The position numbers and the translations under genes were made by a program. Positions 24,601-36,700 of a stretch of DNA of 64,000 bases are shown one piece after another. The DNA is from Bemisia tabaci (taxonomy: Eukaryota > Arthropoda > Insecta > Hemiptera > Aleyrodidae), in contig NC_092794.1 of NCBI RefSeq assembly GCF_918797505.1, positions 78,653,345 to 78,717,344 of the forward strand, in the 5' to 3' direction. Position 1 is the first letter of the stretch. Each line of letters starts with the position of its first letter. The notes under the pieces were generated by a model. That model made no database searches and was not told the DNA's origin. It was given only the letters and a program-made list of their open reading frames with translations.

Positions 24601-27600
24601 AACTCTTTGGGCCCCGGCTCAAGTCAGAAAATGTCAATGAAAATGTCAGTTTGTGGTAATTGGGCACGAAGTCATGATTATGACCCGTGCAGTGTTACAA
24701 TCAATGTCCAAAATAATACAGGGTGATCCAAAAGTCCCTTGCTCCCCCTCTAACTTTTTACCTAATTAAGGTAAAGATTTGAAACTTGGGGGATGTTCCT
24801 TGGTCAAAGGGAGCTACTTTTTGGCCTCCCTAAAATTATCAGGGGGGTCCCTCTTGGAGGGCAACGGACCCCAACTTTTAATTTTCAAATGAGAAGACCC
24901 CCTTCGTGATAACTCGTTCGAAAGAGCATAAAATAAGACAACTTTTAGCGCCAACCCGAAGTCAATATCTCGAACCGTTCCAAAATGGCGGCCGGTTAAA
25001 GTTCAAAATGGCGGCCGGTTAATGTTCAAAATAGCCGACTATTCAAACCGGTTATTTGTCGACGGATTTGCGCGAAAATCGGTATCTGTAGGTATTTTGA
25101 CACGAGAAAAACGAATTTGACGTTAGATTTTCAAAAAAACCGAAATTTCCTAAATGGCCGCCGGTTAAAGTTCAAAATGACCGAAAATCAGTTTTTTCAC
25201 AAATCTAAGTTCAAATGTGTTCATCTTATGCCAAAATATCCTCAATTTCCAAGTTTTAGGCAAATCCATCAGCAAAACACCGAGGTGGCAATTTTCGGTC
25301 ATTTTGAACTTTAACTGGCGACCATTTTGGAAATTACGGTTTTCTTGAAAATCTAACGTCAAATTCGTTTTTCTCGCGTCCAAATACGTGATGACACCGA
25401 TTTTCGCGCAAATCTGTCGACAAATAACCGGTGTGAATTGTCGACCATTTTGGACTTTAATGGTTGAACTTTAACTTTTGAAACGGTTTGAGATATCGGC
25501 TTCGGGTTTGCACTAAAAGTTTTTTTTATGCTCTCTCGAACGAGTTATCACAAAGGGGGTCTTCCCATTGAAAATTGAGAGTTGGGGTCCGTTGACCCCC
25601 AAGGGGGGCCCCCCTGAAAATTTTAGGGGGGCCAAAAAGTAGCTCCCTTTGACCTAGGGACATCCCCCAAGTTTCAAATCTTTACCTCAATTAGGTAAAA
25701 AGTTAGAGGGGGCGGAAGGCACTTTTGGATCACCCTGTATAACAACTATGCATATTGAGCAGTGGTGTCATTAAAAACCCTTACAATTTAGTTGAGCTGT
25801 TTCATTAAATTGCTGTTGTAATTTTTGGAACTTCCATTGTCCGTTCAAATACCAACCACAACAAAATCATTGATGACTGGTATGTGTAGTCTCTCCTCAA
25901 GTTAATACTGATAATACCATTCATGATAAGATTATGTCATCGTTGGGGAAACTTTTATGATGTCGTACGTCAGGAATGCATAAAATTAATGCTTTTTATT
26001 ATCTTTTGGAGTCTTTCAAAATTGCACGGACCCCTAATTTTTTCTACACTTCAAAGGGGCGATGGTAGATATTTGCAAAAAACTATGCGAACTTATGAAT
26101 AGCTGTTGATAGTGATGTAATGAACTTAATAAACTTCACAAAAATGAACTTAAAAATTCATTCCAAGCAAAAGTCTAATAACGAGCTCTCTTATATTTTC
26201 AAAAATTCCTCTTTTAATGGGAATCTCAAGTATTGTATTCAGTGAAAAAGCATACAAGAGGAGGTAATGTAATTTTTCGAGTTTGAATGCTCCGCTAATC
26301 CTTGGAGGGCTGAAGGTATGTTTTATTATTTTAAACCAACTCATCCCTTGTTCTCTGCTTGAGGCATTCTTTCGTTTGCTGTCACAACCTGTCAGTCGGC
26401 CACCTAACATGAAAAATTGAAAGCAAATATTGTGTATCTTACCCAAAGGAAACAACCGAAACTGGTTCGCACTGATACATGTGCCTTCAGACAAACATAC
26501 TCCTTACATGCTTTCAAAATATTTTAAGCTTAATTATACTCTGTATAGTAATGAGCAAAAGTGGGTTGCTGCAAACAGTTTCTCTCTGTGCATGTGAAAG
26601 GGGTGGGGTTCTTGTTTTGCAGGACCTCATCTACGGAATCCCTTGCCATTGCTATTGCTCCTGCTTCAGAGCTTTTCTTAGGACAATATCCACTTAGCAG
26701 TGAGTCTAGTTTTTTTGTGTAAAAAATTACGGATTTTTTTTGCATTTTTACACAGGACCTAAAAAATAATTTTCTCATTTTAATTTAATAAAGTGTGATA
26801 ATCAGCAGTTAGATCAACACCTACTGTTTTGGATTAAGAATGTTCTGCCCTCCGAATCCTTAGGTTAAATGGAGCATGTCCAAATATTCAAAGTTTCTTC
26901 TTGTCCTTTAAGGTCTTCAGTGAACAAAGCAAACCTGTATCGTGCCATTTTTCTTTCAGTCGTCAGTCTAAACATGCATTGTGCCGCTGCATGAAGCAAT
27001 TAGTATTGTCATTAATTTATTTTCTTGCCAATTTCAGAGCTTTTTAGTACATACCGCGCTCTCTTTTATCTTGCCCTTCCTGTTGCAGTCGTGTTCTAAT
27101 CAAAAGCTTTCATTTATAACACCATTTTTAACAATTATTAACTTTCAAATGTATGCCAAATATCACATTTGCTCAGTGAAGTGCATTTATTATTTAATGA
27201 ACTACATTATTTATTTTTTTATTGACTCATATATTTTGTTCACCAGAAAACAAATTTGTGTATCTACTCTATTTAAACCTAGGTTGGATCCTCTATTTTC
27301 TCAGTTTCAAGGTTAAGTAACAAGTTCAGAATAGTCCCCCCTCCCTCCCGCGAACAGCTTTGATTATGAAGTGATGGTTATTGTGATTTAAATAAGCAAC
27401 AAAACTAGCTAGTCAATCACGTTGCAATCCCAGGTCATGTTTCAACACCAAACTATCCTAGTTAAAAATTTTCAAATAACCAATTTTACTCTAGGCTCCT
27501 TAAAAACAAATCACTTTTGGTAAAGTAGCTCAATGAATTCCATTCCAAATGAAACAGTTTTTTTCTTGTTTGATTGTTCGATCACTTTTTTCCCCTTTGA

Positions 27601-30600
27601 ATAACTTTTTAATCTTTTTTATTATTCTTGTTTTTCTTTCATTTTTTGCCTCTAATTCAAGAAACATCATATTTCTCAGTTCAGTCAAGTCATTCAGTGC
27701 TTTTGAAACTGCAAAGTCGAGGAACAATTAGTTTCTTAGTTATTTTTCAATGAGTTTTACTTCCTAATTATTAAACTTAGTTTCTCTTAATTTGTAATTT
27801 TGACTGACAATTATGTCAGTGGCAATGAAAGTAAATGTTGAGAAAATGCAAACATGAACAGCATGTATTTCAAGTACATCTTTATCTGCAGATGTTACAT
27901 TAGAATTCTTATTTTAGTGTTTTGCTCTCGTAGGTTACGGCAAAGAGAGGGAAAATTACCTTTTATTATTTATTTATGTGCATTTTATTATCATCTAGGT
28001 ATTTATCCACTTACTTAGTCATGGGATCCAATTTGTCAGGAGTTAATTATATTCTTTTTTGTAGAATTTTTGGAACAGAGTCGGCAGAATTTTTAAGGTT
28101 TTCCCCTTCTTTCAAATAATTAAAAATTACCTCTCAAAATTTCAATTGTTTTTAATCTTTAAAATATTATTATTTTTTCTGAAGCAAGTCGGACAGTTTT
28201 TTTTTTGTCAATTTTCACTCATTGAAAAAAGTGGTCCCTTCATAAATTTAAAGAACCATTTCTCTCGTTTTTACCCTCTCGATAAAAACAGTAAGTCAAA
28301 AGGGGTACGTGCAAAACGGGCCATTTCACGCTCGTGTCGGGTACTATTGAAACTTTCCCTATTCATTCATCTAACAATGCCCCATGTTTTCCCAAAGTTT
28401 CAAGTCCCCAAAAAATGTTTGGGGGAAGTGGCGGGGGGTGAAAGTTGAAAATCCGCGAAATCTTCGCGAATTTTTTACTCAAAAACTACTGGATATTTCG
28501 AAACGCGATTTAAACGAGCGTTTTCAGCGGGAAAAGAGCTTTCAGAAAATATAATATCATAGGGTTTTGTCGACTGAAACTCCAGTTAGCGCCTCCGAAG
28601 CGCCGGAACGCTAAAAAATGACCCGCTTTTTCTCACGTTCGGGCCGATCCCCAAAGTAGCCCATTTTAATTTCTTTGAAAAACTGATATGTTGTTCCTGA
28701 CTCTCTATGGCACCCATATGACTTTACCGTATCCTAGGGAAATGTTTTATTCGCGAGTTTTAAGCGCGGAAAGGAGCGAAGGTCGGGAAAATCGGCTATT
28801 TTGAACTCTGCGCGTCGCATGGGTTAGAAGGAGAACGTCCCCTCCTGTTCAGTTCAGCGAATCACACTCTTCTGTCGACCTCGCATTGTTGCCATATGTC
28901 TTCTTATCCGTCGCCGCGCGCAGTTTAAAGTAACTGATTTTCCCGACCTTCGCTCCTTTCCGCGCTTAAAACTCGCGAACAAAACATTTCCCTAGGATCC
29001 GGTAAAGTCATATGGGTGCCATAGAGAGTCAGGAACAACATATCAGTTTTTCAAAGAAATGAAAAATGGGCTATTTTGGGGATCGGCCCGAACGTGAAAA
29101 AAAGCGGGTCATTTTTTAGCGTTCCGGCGCTTCGGAGGCGCTAACTCGAGCTTAAGTCGACAAAACCCTATGATAGTATACATTTTCTGAAAGCTCTTTT
29201 CCCGCTGAAAACGCTCGTTTAAACCGCGCTTCGAAATATCCAGTAGTTTTTGAGTAAAAAATTTGCGAAGATTTCGCGGATTTTCAACTTTCACCCCCCG
29301 CCACTTCCCCCAAAAATTTTTTGGGGACTTGAAACTTTGGGAAAACATGGGGCATTGTTAGATGAATGAATAGGATAAGTTTCGATGGTATCCGACACGA
29401 GCGTGAATTGGCCCGTTTTGCACGTACCCCTTTAATCTCTTTTTTTTCTTAGTCCAATAAGTCTGGTGTCCCAAAAGTACTGCACGCTTCCTGTTTTTGA
29501 AGGAGCAGTAGAAGCTATGGACATGCAGTTTGCACAATGCTCTGGCTCGAATTTGCCGCACTGAAACAAGACTTTGTGCAGGTTTCTAACTTGAGAATAG
29601 TCAGAGTTACAGAATTGTTAAGAGGATGTGTTGTGGGTGACCCTGGCATTTCTTCGTCAGGGTGTTCAATGAAAAAGCTGTAGAGGAGAATGTAAAGAAT
29701 CAAAACTTTCTCAGGAAGAAAGAATGCAACAGAATTGAGTTGGCAACAGAGAGAGTGCAAGTGGCAATAGTGTGACACTTAGGAAAAGTTATCATGAAAC
29801 CGATGATAGAGTTAACAGTCATGCGGGAATTTCTCATGTTCATGACAAATGCTGACATGAAGAAAGAGCAGAATTTCGTTATTCGTTATTATTTTCGTAG
29901 GAATTTTTCAGTGAAAACCTCTTACTTTGGAATGAAAGACATTCATATAAAGGCCAGGGGGTCGGCCCCCAGGCCTCTACGCGGGCCTTTGAAAACTGCT
30001 TTGTGTCCTGCGAAATTATCTAAATCGCCCGTTGGCGGTTAATGAGCATATAATTCTAATTGAATAACGAAACTATGTATCAAAGGCAAATTTCCCTCCA
30101 AACAATATTCTTCATGACTTCCCTCTTATGCTGAATTTTGATTCCTTCTTTGGAATTCAACCTTTAGACAGTGTTACTCTCCTTCCTCACCCCATCCATC
30201 GACCGTCTTAAAAATGATTTCATTAGAATAGAGAGGATAATTGTTGCTTTTTCTCATGGTCGGCTTAAATTGTGAATGTGAGAATTGCTCATGCGAATGT
30301 AAACTCTAATCTGATTGACTGAGGTTCCATGCAAACATATGACATTTTGTTAGCGGTTTCCATGCCAACTTTTCAAGTCGGAAATATCAAACTCCCTTGG
30401 TGAGGAGGACTCTGAAGAGGCAATTAAAGGAGTTGAGTTATAAACCCCATCACCATCCTTGCAGGTAGAGGGAAAAGGTGAAGATGGGAATGCAAAAGAA
30501 CTGAACCAAGACTCCGACTGGTCAAAACCCCAGGAGAAGACCAGCGATTCAGCCCCCCTAACAAGAGTAGGTAATTTCTTCGAAGAAATGTAAGAACTTG

Positions 30601-33600
30601 AGCAAATATTTGATATAATGGCAAAGAGGAAGTCAACAAATAAAACGCACCAAAAAAAAAAATAAAGACTATCATATTTAAAATGGAGCAACAATGCAGA
30701 GAGGTCTTGAATGAATTAGATGTCGTAAGAGGTTTACGAACGGACGTCCTCCGAATCAGAAAAGAAGTAATCCAAATGATTGCTAAATTGCCTGCACACG
30801 AAAGAAAATCCACGGTGTGCAGGATCTTGCCCTTTGGGAGTGTCCGGCCAAGAGGCCCCAAGTTAAGGACCCTCAAATCGAAGGAGGGGAATGTAGGGTA
30901 GAGAAAGCCTGTCGACTCCCGCCTGACAAGAGCAGAAAGACGAGAGAAACTGGAGAAGACTACACAGCGTCTAGAGGAAGGAGCGGCGGAGGTGCTAAGC
31001 ACTGGTGTCCTTCTGTTCAGGAAGTCACCGGAAGCGCCACCAAAGCCGCCTCCTTCTCCTCCCGAGGCAGAGGTTGAGTCAGAGATAGGGTCCGCTGGGC
31101 CAAAGCTGGCAGCGAAGAAGCCCGTTTATGAACGTACGAATAGGTTTGAAACGGGCTCCTTTTTCTCACTAGATGTGGAGGGTATGTCCCAACCCCTCCT
31201 GGCGACAAACTGGGAACCCGAAGTTCCACTGAGTCAATCCCTGGACAAACAATTCGAGCAGCTGAAGATAGCAATGACAGGAAAAATAGCGAAAATTGTC
31301 TCGAACCAGCCACCTGCAGTTCAAGATAAAATTGGTGAGAATCTCTAGAAAAATAAGAAGTATGCGAATAATGAGATAACTAGAATATGCAGAACCGTAA
31401 CTGATATCTTTCCTGATAGTCTCTCCTGTACGAAAACCCCAAGAAGAGCAGTGACTAATAAAGGAGAGAAAGATACGCCAAATGAAACACCAGTTTTCAG
31501 CGCGGCCGACCACACAGCTCACAAGGCGAAGGAAAAGCACTGAATCCAGAGGGAATGCACTACCTGCCCCTGCATTTAAATCAACATTAATTCCCTCCGG
31601 TAGCCCTAACTCGGACGGCACAACCTCCCCGGCCCGAACCACGGAGGTAGTCCTCTAAACCCTTCAATAAATGGAAATGAGCACTGAAGAAAACTTAAAT
31701 GCGGGTCATGTGGTGTTCCCAAGCTGCTCCCTAACGAAGCAATCTGAAACGCTGGAGACAACATTGACAAAGAAAATTGCAAAAATTGTCTCTAATCGGC
31801 TGGTTACTGCCCGAGATCACATTGACAGAACGCTTAAAAAACAAAAGTAGTGTTCTAACTAAGATCTGTAAAACGATGACAGACATATATCCTGATTGTA
31901 AAGGTCGTAGTACCGGCATGCTAACTTAAAGGAAAAAGACGGCTGCATCGGCTATAAAAGACAAGCCGCGATAAACGTCGGTAGACCTGATAGATTTCAG
32001 GAGTGATGGGAGTGGCAGGGTATCCTTGAAGTGAAGCGCCAGGAGTGTCACCCAAACATACCAAAAAACATGTAAGACAATAAAAAAGTTAAGGCTGGTG
32101 GACAGGTTCTTGCAAAAGAATGGACCTACACCGGTTAAATCGGACTCATGTAATTCTACTCGCGATTCGGGCCCCGTGCAAAAAAGGAAGCGGAAGAAAA
32201 AGAACCAGAAGAGAAGGAAAGCGGGTGCAAACAGTGATGCCAGCGTCAGCAACTTCTCACAGTCGGAAAGAGTCAAAGTGACCGGGCCCAAAACTCCCAT
32301 AGCCAAGATAACAGAGGTGCCCTGGACACAAGTACTCGGTAGGCGAAAGAGGCAGGCAAGAACCTGTTCTCCACCTCAAATTTGCAGCCTGCCAGAAAGG
32401 AGGGCGGATACAATGGTCCCAGATCCAGCCGCGATCTGGACGCGCGACACAGTCCCGACCCCTTCCAGCACTGCAGACTCAACTGGTTATAAGGCTGCCA
32501 AGAATGTTAAGCAAAAGCTTAAGGAATTCATAAACCTCGCCAAGGAAGATGGTCTGACCATTACAAACTGGTCACGCGTCAGGGTCTCAGCCGTCAGGAT
32601 CGAACCTTCTGACTATAGGATGGCAGAGTTCCTGGTCAGCAGGATCAACAAAATCACACTTCTAGAAGCATATATCCAGCAGCCGATGCTGCGGAGGATA
32701 GTGTTCAAGAGAGAGGGTTGCAATGCGATCCACTTCAAAAACGAGAAGTGTGCAGTGTTTTTAGAGCACCCTATGAATAAGTACTAAAGATATTGTTTTT
32801 GAGAATTTATCCAGGAAAGCATAGGCACAAAAAGAGAAAAAGGAAAAAACTACCGTAAGTGACAATCGCAGTGAAAGGGGGGGGGGGGTGGGGCTCGCAA
32901 AGCGCCGCCCTGGCATTTCAGGCCTTGTCTCCACGAGACATTGCTCGGAATTCGTTCCAGTGCAAAATCCCTTTTACGAAGTCGGAAAAAATATTGAGTT
33001 ACACAACAATATTCCCAAGTACCAAGTATGATCCGTGGTCCGTGTACCCCTAAGACCGAGTTGAAGTAGAAGAAGTGAAAGCGAGTTGTGCGACATTTTG
33101 TTATTTACCCGATCGTTCGTACTTGTTTAATTAAATTAATTCGTCTATTTGTCTTTCGTTTTCCCGTTTTACGTGCTATCGTAATCCTAGTTAAATACTT
33201 AATTTTCACTAATCCATCTTCCCGTGCAAACTTGGCGCAGGAACGTGCGAGTCTCGTCCTCTGGGGACAGTCTTTGAGAAAAATCCCAAAAGTTTCATTC
33301 CTGCGATTCGGACTTGGGACAAATCCCATGGAAATGTTCTGTGGAGACAAGGTTCTACAGATGATTATTGGTAGCAAGCGTCAAAATCTCATGAGTGAAA
33401 GAAATTGTCGGGGGAGAATTGTCTTAGCTAAGCTAAAGAAGGAATGATAAAAGTCAAGTTCTCGCTCTCAAAAGTCAAGTCAGCCTTCGCGATCAAAATC
33501 GGTTGACCAGTTGGTCGCACACTTCGGCGATGGCGTAGATCTGTCACTATGTTGTTGTTTGATGTATTTATGTATGTATGTATGTTGTCGTCGTCGTTGT

Positions 33601-33632
33601 CGTCGTCGTTGTCGTCGTCGTCGTTGTCGTCG

Positions 33633-33707
<75 letters not shown>

Positions 33708-36700
33708 GATGCATTTATTTAAAGGTGTTCAACATAACTGGGTCATTAACACCTTACAGTAGAGATGAAAAAAGAGAAGTACAAAAAATTAAAAGAAAGG
33801 ACTAGGAAAGAATACATTTTGAGATTATCTCGTTAAAAAAAGGGAGGGATTTGATGAGAAAATTTTGAAAGTATGGTACAAAGGTATGCTGTTGTTGTTG
33901 TTGTTTGTATATGCATGTATGTACATTGTTGTTGTTGTCGTTTTATATATCATTATATTACGCTCTTAGCGTGTACAAAATTCGTGCCTGGAATTCCTCC
34001 AACCGCGCGACACGCCGCGCAGGCCCACCGATCGCTCCCCGCCCGGCGGCACCGCGACGCGACGCCCGTCCTCCACCGGCTGCTGGGCAGAGACTCCCCC
34101 CCCCCCACCCGCACCCCGTAACGCGCCGAACTATGGTCCACAGGCCGTATTTAACGGAACTTTATTCAAATTTTGAAGGTGCACAAAATTAAAAGTTTGG
34201 CACCATCGTTTTATCGTATGTACCTTCAGGGATCGTCACCTGAGTTTTCATCACTGATAATGATTTATAAGACTGTGACGGACCTTAACAAAAGAGCGAG
34301 CAACAGGTCTTCATTAGCTAATTAGTGGCTGCATTCAGTTGTGCGTCACAAGGTGTTTATTTCACAAAGTTACGCCTCATCTACGTGAATTTTAGGGTAA
34401 CATAGATCTACCTGATGGCAATTGACGTCCTTTTTACCTAGTTTCATCAATTTTGAGCCGAAATTTGTATGCTTTTGAATGCTACAAACATACGCCAAAA
34501 AATGAAAGAAATCAGTGAAATTTGTAATTTTTCAGAAGCTCTACATTTTTTTAAATTCTAGTTAATGTTTTCAGAATTGCAAAATCTTATTCTACGTATC
34601 CTTAAGTTTTAAGTGATACCAATTTAAATGTCGCTTTCTGTCCCCTAACGGTCGAATTTAACTTTTTTCGGAGTGCATCTCGGTACATCGAAATGTGGAA
34701 TATTCCATGCATCTTTGTTGTTTTTGCGACTGTTGACCCCCGCAGCATGTAGGTAAAATTTTTCTCAGGTACTAAGTTAAATGATTCTGATGTACGAGGG
34801 TCATCCAAAAAGTAAGGTTCCCTACCTTGTATCTTCCGAGCGATACAAAATAAATTAAATCGGTAAAAAATCACATATCAGGCACACTCTGAGCTTTAAA
34901 ACAAGCTCAAGTTTTTGAAAATCGGTCGAAGGATACGCAAGTAAACTTACTTTTACAGAGACGACCTCCTGTCGGCGCGTGCCCACCTCCGGGGTCAGGA
35001 TGCGCGGAGAGTCGATTATTGAAGACTCGGGTTATCGCCTCTATACATCACATCAACAAGGAATCTTAAAGTTTTCATTGAGTAGGCCTTACCTTACTTT
35101 TTGACGTAGTCTCCACATCTTTTTTTGACATTTCTGGTATCATTACAGCCTCCTCAGCTCTTCTTGATGCCCTCCGGGTATAGAAGCTTTTGCCTTGACT
35201 CTAAAACCAGTCATTGACAGCTATCTGTACCTCTGAATCGGTTGAAAATCGCTTCCATCGTGGAAGTTTTTCCGCTCAGGAACAAATGAAAGTCACATGA
35301 AGCTAAAGTAAGAGAGTTTGAAGGATTGGGGGAAAATTTCCCTATGCGAAGCAACTGATTTGGAAGTGCAGATCGCTGTCAATGACTGGTTTTGGAGTCA
35401 AGGCGAAAGCTTCTTCGCGGAAGGCATCAAGAAGCTGCTGTAATGATACCAGAAATGTCAAAAAAGATGTGGAGACTACGTCAAAAAGTAAGGTAAGGCC
35501 TACTCAATGAAAACTTTAAGATTCCTTGTTGATGTGATGTATAGAGGCGATAACCCGAGTCTTCAATAATCGACTCTCCGCGCATCCTGACCCCGGAGGT
35601 GGGCACGCGCCGACAGGAGGTCGTCTCTGTGAAAGTAAGTTTACTTGCGAATCCTTCGACCGATTTTCAAAAACTTGAGCTTGTTTTAAAGCTTAGAGTA
35701 TGCCTAATATGTAATTTTTTACCGATTTGATTTATCTTGTCTCGCGTGGAAGATATAAGGTAGGGAACCTTACTTTTTGGATGACCCTCGTATTTTGAGT
35801 CGCTTAGTCCGAAAAGAACCTTCGTTTTTCCCTATCACTTTTAATTTTTCCGAAACAGCTACTTTTTCCCGGGAAAATGAGCAAATTTGATGTACATTTG
35901 TTATGCATGCAATGGAGATGTTGCATGTGTGAGGGATTTGTGATTTGACAATTGATGCTTAGGTAAAAGTTCGCCAGAAACACGATGGTGCCACTGGTTT
36001 TCTCTGAAATCATCTCCCAAGCTCAACAAAAGCTCTCAAAGTGAGGCCAAAATGGAGGGGATATCCCACCTTACCCTGAGAGTCCACGTCTACATGAAGA
36101 CAAACTCTCCATGCAAAGATAGGGAGCAAATACATTAGCAGGGTTGCCGTGTTTTCAGTTTTGGAGTCCCCAAATAAAGTGGCAGCCCTGTCAATGTATT
36201 TGCTCCCTATCTTTGCATGGAGAGTTTGTCTTGATGGTGAGGTGGACTCTCAGGGTAGGGTGGGATATTCCCTCCATTTTGGCCTCACTTTGAGAGCCTT
36301 TTTTGAGCTTGGGAGTTGATTTCAGAGAAAACCATTGGCACTATCGTGTTTCTCGCGAACTTTTACATAAGATTCAATTGTCAAATCGCAAATTCCTCAC
36401 ACATGCAACATCTCCATTCATTTTGGTACATTTTCCTGGACCCGCAGTAGAGTGGTTCTTATGTGTTCCAAGCTGTTAAAATCGAATATGACCTCAGTTT
36501 TTTTTTATCACCCTCCGGTTCTCCGATAATGCCAATTTTTCCAAGTCTTTTGTGTAAAACCTTTCTCGGACTCAAAGTTTGTATAAAATACATTTTAAAA
36601 ATGTTCTCAATGTGTGATATGTCGATTCTTATGTATTTTGACTTGCTAAACCCGAAAATGACCATAGATTTTTCCTATCACCCCTCATTTTCCCGAAAAG

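Noticed and set aside
33511..33762. ORF with a long poly-Cys run
   Set aside because: Pure product of the GTC/GTT microsatellite; no coding evidence.
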